Shown: in pieces, positions 32,835-41,028 of the stretch
Layout of the letters: every line of letters starts with the position of its first letter
Numbering within the stretch: position 1 is the stretch's first letter
Source: Maribellus maritimus
GTDB taxonomy: Bacteria > Bacteroidota > Bacteroidia > Bacteroidales > Prolixibacteraceae
Reading direction: 5' to 3'
NCBI RefSeq assembly: GCF_022267315.1
Contig: NZ_JAIKLE010000009.1
Coordinates: 62,001-126,000 of the forward strand
DNA length: 64,000 bases
The notes under the pieces: model-generated
Told to the model about the DNA's origin: nothing
The model's database searches: none
What the model saw: the letters and a program-made list of their open reading frames with translations, nothing else
Translations under genes and position numbers: made by a program

Positions 32835-32844
32835 GATTTCAAAT

Positions 32845-34893
32845 TTAATACTTAACTAATTCTTTTACGGCATTATATATTTTTTCCGTATTGGGAAGTA
32901 TAGCCTTTTCCAGAATACGGTTAAAACCAACCGGTGTAAATGTTGAACCAACTCTTCGTACCGGTGCATCCAAATATTCAAACGCATTTTCCATGATAAA
33001 AGAAGCTACTTCGCCACCAAAGCCCCCATGGACTTTATCTTCATGAACAATCAACACTTTATTCGTTTTTTTCACGGTTTCCAAAACCGCTGCTTCATCC
33101 ATCGGAACCAGCGAACGCAAGTCAAGGACTTCAACACTTACTCCTTCTTCCTGCAATTTTTCTGCTGCCTGTAAACTCAAATGAGTTGTATTCCCGTAGG
33201 TAATAATTGAAATATCAGCACCTTCCCTTCGGATTCTCGCTTTCCCAAACGGTACTTCAAAATCATCGGGAACAATAGTTGCCGCCTGTGGTGCCTGGTA
33301 TAAGGCCTTGGGCTCCATAAACATCGTCATTCCTTTTGAACGAATCGAAGTTCTCAACAAACCAGCAGCATCATCTGCAAACGATGGATAAACTATCCGC
33401 ACACCAGGTATTGCTGCCAGGGAACCTTCAATATTTTGAGAGTGATACATTCCTCCACCGATATACCCACCCGAAGCCAGGCGAATGGTTACATTCGGAC
33501 TAAATTTTCCATTCGATCGCCAGTAATCATGACTGGTATCGACATACTGTTCCATTGCCGGCCAGAAATAATCAGCGAACTCAGCTCCTTCAACTACCAC
33601 TCTGATTTTTTCATTGTAACGCGACATTCCATTTGCGGTACCAACAATAAAGTCTTCAGCAATTGGAGCGTTAAACACCCTTTTCGCGCCAAATTCATGC
33701 TGCATTCCTTTTGAAACATTAAATATGCCTCCTTTATCTTTGTTGGCCATATCCTGCCCCCAGATAAATGTGTCAGGATTCTCTCTGAATTCAGTTTTTA
33801 ATGTTTCATTCAAAGCAGTAATCATTTTCTTTTTTTCTCCCTCTGCATTGTGTAATCCATCAGGATACTTTTGAGAAACATACGGTTCAGGCACAACAAA
33901 ATCCAAAATGGAATCGGGATCTGGATCGGGTGCTGACATCGCAGCTTTATGCGCCGCTTTTATTACTTTTTTGGTATCTTCTTCAAGTGTTTGAATTTCT
34001 TCTTCAGTGAAACGTTTATACCGGATTAACAAGCGTTTAAATTTTGCAAGCGGATCGTATTCTTCCACATAATTCCGTTCTGATTGGCTGCGATATAACA
34101 GGTGGTCATCGGAATTGGAATGTGAATGCATACGCACACAGTTGGCTTGAACAATTACCGGTTTTGATTCTTCTATCGCATATTTTTTAGCCTCTTCCAT
34201 TGCATTCATCGAGTCAAAAACATCTTTCCCGTTGCAATGGATGATTCTTAAATTTTTGAATCCTGTGAAGTTATTGGCAACCTTTCGTTGTGCCGTTTGG
34301 TCTTTTTTAGGGACTGAAATTCCATATCCATTATCCTGGATAACAAAAATTACAGGTAATTCTTCCTTATCTGCTCCGTTTATGGCTTCATAAACATAAC
34401 CTTCACTAACCGAAGATTCTCCCTGACCACTTATTGAAACCGCTTTTTCCCCATAGTATTTAATGGCTCTTGCTGTTCCAACAGCATGTAATGTGTGGTT
34501 CCCGGTTGACGAAGAGACACTGTGAATATTCCACTCCGGTTTTGCCAGGTGGTTCGACATGTGTCTTCCACCACTTGACGGATCTGTTGCTTTTGAAATA
34601 CCATTTAAAATAATTTCCTCTGCTGTCATTCCAGCAGACAGTGCTGTCAGCATTTCACGGTAATATAAAAACAAGTGATCTTTATTTTTTTCAAAAACCT
34701 GTCCAACTGCAAGCTGAATCCCATCGTGACCCGCGTAAGGTGCATGATATGACCATCCGATAGCTTGTTTCAGATAGTTTGGGGCTTTATCGTCAATTGC
34801 ACGCCCAACCGAAAGCAAACGAAACCATTTTTCGAGTGTTTCCTTCGGCGTCTTTTTTATTGAATAAATTTTTGGGATGTCTTTATCTGTCAT
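32845..34893 (-). CDS. 2-oxoacid dehydrogenase E1, fused alpha and beta subunits (branched-chain type)
   Basis: 682 residues from ATG 34891-34893. The alpha half (about 1-330) has the TPP region ISGQGESSVSEGYVYEAINGA with IQDNGYGIS. The beta half (about 345-682) has FNAPIAEDFIVGTANGMS, HSQNIEGSLAAIPGVRIVYPS and VLIVHEDKVHGGFGGEVASF. Fused E1 of this kind is common in Bacteroidota for branched-chain or pyruvate-like oxoacids. It forms the TPP-dependent decarboxylase of the complex whose E2 lies 10 bp upstream. No E3 gene is near, so a general lipoamide dehydrogenase is presumably shared. The upstream extension to 34947 overlaps E2 and is not needed. Confidence 0.93.
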   Translation of the reverse strand: MTDKDIPKIYSIKKTPKETLEKWFRLLSVGRAIDDKAPNYLKQAIGWSYHAPYAGHDGIQLAVGQVFEKNKDHLFLYYREMLTALSAGMTAEEIILNGISKATDPSSGGRHMSNHLAKPEWNIHSVSSSTGNHTLHAVGTARAIKYYGEKAVSISGQGESSVSEGYVYEAINGADKEELPVIFVIQDNGYGISVPKKDQTAQRKVANNFTGFKNLRIIHCNGKDVFDSMNAMEEAKKYAIEESKPVIVQANCVRMHSHSNSDDHLLYRSQSERNYVEEYDPLAKFKRLLIRYKRFTEEEIQTLEEDTKKVIKAAHKAAMSAPDPDPDSILDFVVPEPYVSQKYPDGLHNAEGEKKKMITALNETLKTEFRENPDTFIWGQDMANKDKGGIFNVSKGMQHEFGAKRVFNAPIAEDFIVGTANGMSRYNEKIRVVVEGAEFADYFWPAMEQYVDTSHDYWRSNGKFSPNVTIRLASGGYIGGGMYHSQNIEGSLAAIPGVRIVYPSFADDAAGLLRTSIRSKGMTMFMEPKALYQAPQAATIVPDDFEVPFGKARIRREGADISIITYGNTTHLSLQAAEKLQEEGVSVEVLDLRSLVPMDEAAVLETVKKTNKVLIVHEDKVHGGFGGEVASFIMENAFEYLDAPVRRVGSTFTPVGFNRILEKAILPNTEKIYNAVKELVKY

Positions 34894-34903
34894 TTTCCTT
34901 GTT

Positions 34904-36211
34904 TTAAATTGAACGATTAATATCAAACTGCTCCAGATTATCAGCAATCTTTCTCAGGAATGCACCTCCAAGCGCCCCATCAATAATTCGATGGTCGTAC
35001 GACAATGAAAGAAACATTTTATGTCGAATCACAATGGCATCGCCTGTAGGAGTTTCCATTACAGCCGGCTTTTTTTCTATGCTACCGGTAGCAAGAATGG
35101 CAACCTGAGGCTGATTTATAATTGGTGTTCCTATTATGTTTCTAAAAGTTCCAAAATTCGTAATGGTAAATGTACCTCCCTGTATTTCTTCCAAAGAAAG
35201 TTTATTGCTCCTGGCTGCATCTGCCAAACGATTCAATTCCTTTGTTATCCCAAGCAAATTCTTTTGTTCCGAATTCTTAATTACCGGGACAATCAAATTT
35301 CCATCAGGCTTGGCAACTGCGATACCAATATTAATATCCTTCTTCATAATGATTTTATCACCATCAACCGACGAATTTACCAACGGAAATTCAGCCAAAG
35401 CAGCCGCTACTGCTTCAGTAAAAACCGGCATATAAGTAATTTTTTCGCCATATTTTTTCTGGAATTCATCTTTGTACTTATTTCTCCAGAAAACCAACTC
35501 GGTAACATCTGCTTCAACAACAGAAGTGACATGCGGAGAAACTTTTTTGGACATTACCATGTGGTCAGCAATCATTTTCCGTACACGATCCATTTCTATA
35601 ATCTGATCGTTTGCACCAATCGAGACCGGCATTGGAGCATGTTCTTTTGTTTCAGATACCTTAGCTGCTGATACTTTCTTTTCTGTTTGTGCGGCTGTTT
35701 CAACTTTTGCTTCTCCTCTGTTTTCAAGGTAGTCCAAAATATCTTTTTTCTGAACTCTTCCATTTGCGCCGGAACCTTCAATGGTTTCAAGCTCCTCCAA
35801 TGAAATATTTTCTTCTTTGGCAATTGTTCGAACCAAAGGAGAGTAAAAACGGTTTGAAAGTTCTCTTACATTTTTCTGTTCATCAGTGCTTAAAGCGGCT
35901 TCTTTTTCTAACTCTTGTTCTGATTCTTTACTTTCTTCAATGCCAGCGTCTTCATCTACACTTATTTCTCCGCTCAGATTCACAACAGCCAAAACTTCGC
36001 CTACCGGAACCAAACTATCCTCCGGAAACAAAATCTTTTCAATAATACCGTCAACCGGCGAAGGAATCTCAGAATCAACTTTGTCTGTAGCTACCTCAAA
36101 CAGCATATCATCTTCTTCTACTGTATCTCCTTCTTTTACAAACCATTTTGTTATCGTGCCTTCCTGGATACTTTCGCCCAGTTTTGGCATTATAATATTA
36201 AATTTTGACAT
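34904..36211 (-). CDS. 2-oxoacid dehydrogenase E2 (dihydrolipoamide acyltransferase)
   Basis: 435 residues. An N-terminal lipoyl domain carries the lipoylated lysine at about 44 in EVATDKVDSEIPSP. A flexible acidic linker follows, then the peripheral E3-binding domain (SPLVRTIAKEENISLEELETIEGSGANGRVQKKDI, about 120-155) and a second linker. The C-terminal catalytic core has LSYDHRIIDGALGGAFL (the HxxxDG motif). It transfers the acyl group from E1 to CoA. It is first in an E2-E1-flavodoxin operon. Specificity (branched-chain, pyruvate or both) cannot be settled from sequence. Confidence 0.95.
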   Translation of the reverse strand: MSKFNIIMPKLGESIQEGTITKWFVKEGDTVEEDDMLFEVATDKVDSEIPSPVDGIIEKILFPEDSLVPVGEVLAVVNLSGEISVDEDAGIEESKESEQELEKEAALSTDEQKNVRELSNRFYSPLVRTIAKEENISLEELETIEGSGANGRVQKKDILDYLENRGEAKVETAAQTEKKVSAAKVSETKEHAPMPVSIGANDQIIEMDRVRKMIADHMVMSKKVSPHVTSVVEADVTELVFWRNKYKDEFQKKYGEKITYMPVFTEAVAAALAEFPLVNSSVDGDKIIMKKDINIGIAVAKPDGNLIVPVIKNSEQKNLLGITKELNRLADAARSNKLSLEEIQGGTFTITNFGTFRNIIGTPIINQPQVAILATGSIEKKPAVMETPTGDAIVIRHKMFLSLSYDHRIIDGALGGAFLRKIADNLEQFDINRSI

Positions 36212-36437
36212 AACTTTTTAGGTTTTTTTTCATACTATTTGTAATTTACACATACAATAACATTAGGTAAATTGAAATGTTCACATTACAATTTCAGTAT
36301 TTAAGATTTTTTTATATCAAATTTTTCTATTGAAAATTTAAACCATCTATAAGTTACAAAAATGTCGTAATTTTTGAAAAAAAAACAGGGGAAAGAAAAC
36401 TTTTGAAGATGCACCAAAACAGAGCAAAAGTTTTTTT

Positions 36438-37349
36438 TTACATTTGTAAACAACCAGTTAATTCACTGGCTGATTGAATTTTATGTCTCTCTAGATATTC
36501 TTTAATTCCTTCAATTATCTGAAGAGGAATAAATGGATTTTTAAAAATAGCCGTACCAACTTGTACTGCAGTAGCACCGGCCAGCATAAATTCAATTGCA
36601 TCTGCCGCATTCATAATTCCTCCCATTCCGATAACAGGAATTTTTACAGCATTGTACACCTGCCAGACCATTCTTAAAGCAATAGGCTTTATTGCAGGAC
36701 CGGAAAGTCCACCAGTGACAGTTGAAAGGAGCGGAATCCTTTTTTCAGAATCAATGCTCATTCCCAAAAATGTATTTACAAGGGAAACGCTATCGGCGCC
36801 CTGCCCTTCCACCGCTTTAGCTATCTCAGTAATATCTGTTACATTGGGCGAAAGCTTAACAATAAGCGTTTTATCATAAACCCGCCGTACTTCTCTTGTA
36901 ACTGCCTCAGCACTTGGGCAACTAATACCAAAAGACATCCCCCCTTCTTTTACATTTGGACATGAAATATTTAATTCTATTGCCGGAATTTTGTCCAATT
37001 CGTTGACTTTTTCGGTTACCGCGATATATTCTTCTACCGTGGAACCATTTACGTTTACAATTAATGGCGTATTATAGTCCTTGATCCTTGGGTATATATT
37101 TTCAATAAAATAATCAACCCCTTTATTTTGCAGGCCCACTGCATTTAACATTCCGGAAGCTGTTTCAGCCATCCTTGGATAAGCGTTCCCGTCTCTGTTT
37201 TTCAGAGTAGTACCTTTTAATAGTAATCCCCCCAATTGACCAACATCGTAAAAATCGGTTAATTCTTCGGCAAAACCCGACGTTCCCGATGCTGTCATTA
37301 CAGGATTTTTCAAATCCAGATCATGTATTTTTACATTTAAATCTACCAT
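36438..37349 (-). CDS. pyrD: Dihydroorotate dehydrogenase 1B, catalytic subunit
   Basis: 303 residues, FMN TIM barrel. Signatures: [76 protein letters not shown]. The active-site base in this class is a cysteine in the loop after NISCPNV ([10 protein letters not shown] is the candidate). It oxidises dihydroorotate in pyrimidine synthesis and works with PyrK to reduce NAD+. Its start overlaps the pyrK stop by 7 bp, so the two are made together. Confidence 0.95.
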   Translation of the reverse strand: MVDLNVKIHDLDLKNPVMTASGTSGFAEELTDFYDVGQLGGLLLKGTTLKNRDGNAYPRMAETASGMLNAVGLQNKGVDYFIENIYPRIKDYNTPLIVNVNGSTVEEYIAVTEKVNELDKIPAIELNISCPNVKEGGMSFGISCPSAEAVTREVRRVYDKTLIVKLSPNVTDITEIAKAVEGQGADSVSLVNTFLGMSIDSEKRIPLLSTVTGGLSGPAIKPIALRMVWQVYNAVKIPVIGMGGIMNAADAIEFMLAGATAVQVGTAIFKNPFIPLQIIEGIKEYLERHKIQSASELTGCLQM

Positions 37350-38116
37350 TTCAATTCCTTTATATTAAATACCGGTCCTTCTGTACATATGCAAAGATTT
37401 CCTTTTTGTGTTGGCTCGATACAACACAGGCAAACACCAAATCCGCATGCCATAAGGTTTTCCAGAGATACTTCACAAAAGATACCTTCCGTTTGAGCTA
37501 TTTTGGCAACAGCTTTCATCATTGCATCAGGGCCACAGGCATAAATTTTACTGTAATTGTTTATTTGCTCAAATATGGAGTGATGTGTAACAAATCCTTT
37601 TTCACCTAAAGAGCCGTCCTCTGTGGTGTAATGTAAATTTCCGTATTTAGCATAGTCAGAAACATCAATATGCTCCTCTTTACTTCGGGCACCAAGTATA
37701 ATATCGACGTTTTCTTTAACTAATCCTGTTTCTTTTGCCAGAAACAACATGGGTGCCACCCCACTTCCACCTCCTATTAACAACACCTTATCTTCCTTTT
37801 CAGGATAAGAAAAACTCTTTCCCAGGGGATATACTATATTAATGGTGTCTCCCTCTTCTATCTCTGTCAATTTTTTTGAACCACGGCCTAATATTTTAAC
37901 AATCAGAGACATGGTATTTTGAGTGTAGTCTACTTCAAAAACAGAAAAAGGCCGACGAAGAAAAATTTCCTTTGAATTTTCCACCTCTACGTTTACAAAT
38001 TGTCCGGGTGCTATCTGCGGTAACGCTTTTTTTGAAAGCAATTTAATCAGGAAATTAGATGAATTTAAAGCTATATTTTTAACTACTTTAAACTCTTCAA
38101 CAAACTTTCTACTCAT
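37343..38116 (-). CDS. pyrK: Dihydroorotate dehydrogenase electron transfer subunit
   Basis: 257 residues from ATG 38114-38116. FAD domain ([38 protein letters not shown]), NAD domain ([19 protein letters not shown]), and a C-terminal [2Fe-2S] site with four cysteines in [27 protein letters not shown]. It passes electrons from PyrD's FMN to NAD+. The 7-codon longer frame is not needed: a -7 box TATCTTTG (38135-38142) sits just upstream and would put transcription start near 38128. First gene of pyrKD. Confidence 0.95.
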   Translation of the reverse strand: MSRKFVEEFKVVKNIALNSSNFLIKLLSKKALPQIAPGQFVNVEVENSKEIFLRRPFSVFEVDYTQNTMSLIVKILGRGSKKLTEIEEGDTINIVYPLGKSFSYPEKEDKVLLIGGGSGVAPMLFLAKETGLVKENVDIILGARSKEEHIDVSDYAKYGNLHYTTEDGSLGEKGFVTHHSIFEQINNYSKIYACGPDAMMKAVAKIAQTEGIFCEVSLENLMACGFGVCLCCIEPTQKGNLCICTEGPVFNIKELKW

Positions 38117-38134
38117 CTTAAAAAAATTTGTGCA

Positions 38135-38163
38135 CAAAGATAGCCAATAATTTTAGTAACAAA
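38135..38163 (-). promoter_or_regulatory. Predicted pyrKD promoter
   Basis: TATCTTTG (38135-38142), a 17-bp spacer and TTTG (38160-38163) on the minus strand. The leader would be about 12 nt. It is downstream of the 38188-38219 terminator, so pyrKD does not depend on read-through from the small RNA unit. Confidence 0.6.
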
Positions 38164-38186
38164 TAAACCGGACAGCAATGTATGAA

Positions 38187-38322
38187 CAAAAAAAGCCGTT
38201 ATACTATTTTATAACGGCTAGCAACTTCTGTACTCTACGATCTACTAAAATTAACTAAACAAAATTGGGTTTGTAATCACGTTGTATATTTATTATTTAA
38301 CACCTTGTCTTTTGTAAACATA
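38187..38322 (-). ncRNA. Predicted small RNA gene, about 135 nt
   Basis: A full promoter (TTTG 38354-38357, 19-bp spacer, TACATTTG 38327-38334) predicts a start near 38320. A strong intrinsic terminator ends at about 38187. Between them the only reading frame is a 14-codon ATG frame whose start would coincide with the transcript's first bases, so it is an unlikely gene. The unit is bounded upstream by the XRE terminator (38505-38537) and downstream by the pyrK promoter. I recognise no known RNA family. A leader or attenuator for pyrKD is less likely, because pyrK has its own promoter after the hairpin. Ends are predictions. Confidence 0.6.
38188..38219 (-). terminator. Intrinsic terminator of the predicted small RNA
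   Basis: A perfect 9-bp stem AGCCGTTAT/ATAACGGCT with an 8-nt loop, followed on the minus strand by a T6-T7 tract. Confidence 0.9.
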
Positions 38323-38326
38323 GATA

Positions 38327-38357
38327 CAAATGTAAATAAAAATATTTAATGCACAAA
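38327..38357 (-). promoter_or_regulatory. Predicted small RNA promoter
   Basis: TTTG-N19-TACATTTG on the minus strand, both boxes exact. The 12-mer containing the -7 box (ATACAAATGTAA on plus, 38324-38335) recurs at the XRE promoter (39036-39047), and with one change at 38357-38368. Confidence 0.75.
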
Positions 38358-38504
38358 TACAAATGTGAATAATGATTATATTTCTGTTGTTTATTTTTGT
38401 GAAATACTTCATTGGAACGGATATATTTATGTAAAAAATATTTAAACATGACAATATAATGCAAAAGATTATCTATGAGTGGTTTATGATTTAGCTTAGT
38501 CATT

Positions 38505-38537
38505 AAACCAAAATAGCCACTTCTAATAAGTAGCTAT
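38505..38537 (-). terminator. Intrinsic terminator after the XRE regulator
   Basis: On the minus strand the RNA can pair ATAGCTACTT with AAGTGGCTAT (10 bp with one U-G wobble, 5-nt loop), followed by TTTTGGTTT. It is 73 bp past the stop. Confidence 0.65.
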
Positions 38538-38609
38538 CTGTATTACCTTTTGTATACTTTCTTTGATTTTTATTTCAAATAGTACGTCTGGAATACCTGA
38601 ATTTTTGAT

Positions 38610-38981
38610 CTATTTATTATAGGAAACAAATGTACCGTCGTTATATAACAATACTATTTTGTCTATTTGCTTGTTATTATTATTATTAATTAAATAATTT
38701 GAGTGCTGGGTACTTTTATTTTGAGTTCTCTCTTCTAAACCTGCTTCACTTTTCACGAGCTGTTCTTCTGCTTTTTCTATCATACTTCCTTCTCCTGTTA
38801 ATAGCCACCTGGCATTCAACTCAGGAAATACAACAAGCATCTTTTCAATCAAAGAAGCTCCTGGCTTATTTCTGCCATTCAGGATATGAGAGATATTTGA
38901 ACGCTGCACTTCAAGAACAGAAGCCAGCTCTCCTGCTGCTATTCCTTTATAATCAATAAATTTTTGAATTCGCTCTTTCAT
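38610..38981 (-). CDS. XRE-family helix-turn-helix regulator
   Basis: 123 residues. The N-terminal HTH (residues 1-67) reads IQKFIDYKGIAAGELASVLEVQRSNISHILNGRNKPGASLIEKML, followed by FPELNARWLLTGEGSM, a hallmark of short Bacteroidota XRE repressors. The C-terminal half is polar and low in complexity (NNNNKQIDK). It probably binds as a dimer, targets unknown. It has a consensus promoter and its own terminator, so it is an isolated unit in a gene-poor stretch. The predicted small RNA lies just downstream on the same strand. Confidence 0.88.
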   Translation of the reverse strand: MKERIQKFIDYKGIAAGELASVLEVQRSNISHILNGRNKPGASLIEKMLVVFPELNARWLLTGEGSMIEKAEEQLVKSEAGLEERTQNKSTQHSNYLINNNNNKQIDKIVLLYNDGTFVSYNK

Positions 38982-39837
38982 CTCTGTTTGATTTTATGTG
39001 TCAGAAGCTGTATTCTATCTTTAATAGAGATAGATATACAAATGTAACTATTTTATTTAAAATTACAAATAAATTCACATTACCACTTTACAAATTTGGT
39101 TTATAAAAAACGTTAAAACTATTCATTTTATATTATAATTTAGATAAGTTAAATTTCATAATTTGCTTAATATTAATATATTATATCTAAAATCAATATG
39201 GAAAATCAGTCATTTTCCGACATGTGAGAAATAATTATTATAAAAAGCTTAAAATAAATATATTTAAATAACTGATTTAGTGAATTATATAATTATTTAT
39301 TATTAATTAGTAGTGGCTAGAGTGACACCAATTTAATTTCTAAAAACTATTGTATAATTACTACTAGTTTGGTTTACTTTTATAAAGTTTACTACTTTTT
39401 CAGATGAACAAAATTGAAATATTAGTTCTACCTCATGAATAAAACCTATATACTTTTATGTACAAGGACACGAAACATATGTAAACTCATATTGCTGTTC
39501 GTTAGGATTATACATTATTGTTTCAAAAGTAACATCCATAAACATTGTTAAAGAGGATAGGAAATAGCTAATTTTCACCGTCAACTGTCCTAATTAATGA
39601 ATGCAGACCGAGATGCAATATTCATATTAAATACGTTTTTTTATTCAAAAATTAGCATTAACATAGCAGGAACAAAAAATTGATGTATATCCAGTCACAA
39701 AAAGAAAAATATTGGATTCTCATGGACTTAAAATATAGAAATATTTAAGACAAGTTATTATTGATGTGATACTTAGTTAATAAATTAAGTAATTAAAAAT
39801 AGTTGAGAAAAAATAGAAATAGATAAAATTAAAAAAA
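38982..39837. other. 856-bp AT-rich region without genes
   Basis: Contains the XRE promoter at its left end and nothing I can call as a gene on either strand. One inverted repeat stands out: GGAAAAT/ATTTTCC, 7-bp arms with a 5-nt loop at 39200-39218, about 220 bp before the XRE start codon. No tRNA-like or terminator-like structure was seen, and no clear promoter for the metallophosphoesterase gene that follows. Confidence 0.5.
39039..39069 (-). promoter_or_regulatory. Predicted XRE regulator promoter
   Basis: TACATTTG (39039-39046), exactly 19 bp, TTTG (39066-39069) on the minus strand. The ATG is about 50 nt after the predicted start. Confidence 0.72.
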
Positions 39838-41028
39838 ATGCGATCGTTTCAACTGCTATACATACTCCTTTTTGCAGGATTTTACATCCTTGTATGTTTG
39901 GGAGCTTATTTTAACCTCGGAAATCTTCTTCGAAACAAAAGTTTTAAGATTGGCTATTGGGTGTATGTTATTATGTTTATTTTCTTTTTTGTTTTTTTAT
40001 ATATCTATCCCAACCAGCCGGGAGAAGCAGATAATTATTTTACTTATTTTTACTTTAATGCGTTTCTGTTTATTGACCTGACATTGAAGATTGTTTTAAG
40101 TTTATTTTATGTGTTAAGTAAATTGTTCAGAAGTGGAAAAGTCGTTCCTTTTGCAGGCCTTATCATTTCAATTGGCCTGGGCCTAACAATGCTTTGGGGT
40201 TTATCTGCTGGAAAAAATAAGATAAAAACTAAAAATGAAGAACTTTATTTTGCCACGCTTCCTGAAGGGTTTGAAAATTTCAAAGTGGTCCATATCTCAG
40301 ATATACATTTAGGTAGTATAAGAAAGTCAAGCAGGTTATTAACTGAAGTAGAAAAAGAAATCAGAGATGTTAACCCGGATTTGATTCTGTTTACCGGCGA
40401 TTTGGTCAATAATTTTTCATATGAAACCGAGGGCTGGAATGGTATTTTTAATAAGTTAAACTCCGGAGGAACAAGCTTTTCTATTCTTGGAAACCACGAT
40501 TATGGTGATTATATGAATTGGAAAACCGAATCGTTAAAGAAAGATAATTTTGAAGAAATTGTGTTGTCAAATTCAAATCTTGGATTTCAGCTACTGCGAA
40601 ATGAAAACAAAGTTATTTATCGAGGTACCGACTCCATTTTTGTGGTAGGTGTCGAAAACTGGGGGCATCCGCCTTTTCCACAATATGCTAATCTGGAACG
40701 GGCAGGAAAAGGAATTCCTAATGATGCTTTTAAAATTCTAATGACACATGATCCTGCTCACTGGGAAACTGTTGTAAAAGAAAATGGACACTACCAGTTA
40801 ACCCTTTCAGGACATACACATGGTTTACAATGGGGAATCAAGTTAGGCGGAATTCCTTTTAGCCTTGCTTACTTAACCCGGAAGAACTGGGGCGGGGTAT
40901 ATCAGGATGGAGACAATTTCCTTTATGTAAATACGGGACTCGGAACTGTGGGAATTCCCTGGAGAATTGATATGCCGGCAGAAATAACCGTATTTACACT
41001 AAAGCGAGCTAAAATTGACCGAGAATAA
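39838..41028 (+). CDS. Membrane-anchored metallophosphoesterase
   Basis: 396 residues. Four hydrophobic segments fill residues 5-120. The C-terminal calcineurin-like domain has HISDIHLG (D155, H157), FTGDLVNN, LGNHDYGDY, MTHDPAHWE and LSGHTHGLQWG, the full dinuclear-metal ligand set. This YkuE/YaeI-like layout is often linked to UDP-sugar or lipid phosphoester hydrolysis, but the substrate is unknown. The last 30 bases overlap the end of the convergent 961-residue gene, so both proteins' C-termini share DNA. Confidence 0.9.
   Translation: MRSFQLLYILLFAGFYILVCLGAYFNLGNLLRNKSFKIGYWVYVIMFIFFFVFLYIYPNQPGEADNYFTYFYFNAFLFIDLTLKIVLSLFYVLSKLFRSGKVVPFAGLIISIGLGLTMLWGLSAGKNKIKTKNEELYFATLPEGFENFKVVHISDIHLGSIRKSSRLLTEVEKEIRDVNPDLILFTGDLVNNFSYETEGWNGIFNKLNSGGTSFSILGNHDYGDYMNWKTESLKKDNFEEIVLSNSNLGFQLLRNENKVIYRGTDSIFVVGVENWGHPPFPQYANLERAGKGIPNDAFKILMTHDPAHWETVVKENGHYQLTLSGHTHGLQWGIKLGGIPFSLAYLTRKNWGGVYQDGDNFLYVNTGLGTVGIPWRIDMPAEITVFTLKRAKIDRE

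Noticed and set aside
35021-35671. 216-codon plus-strand ORF
   Set aside because: Lies wholly antisense to the E2 gene, which has complete domain evidence.
38187-38219. Attenuator or pyrimidine-responsive leader of pyrKD
   Set aside because: pyrK has its own -33/-7 boxes between this hairpin and its ATG, so the hairpin more simply ends a separate transcript; kept only as an alternative.
38297-38503. Minus-strand ORF of 68 codons between XRE and pyrK
   Set aside because: Low-complexity, rich in His/Tyr/Lys/Leu from AT-rich DNA, it runs across a predicted promoter and has no start signal; its end lies inside the predicted small RNA.
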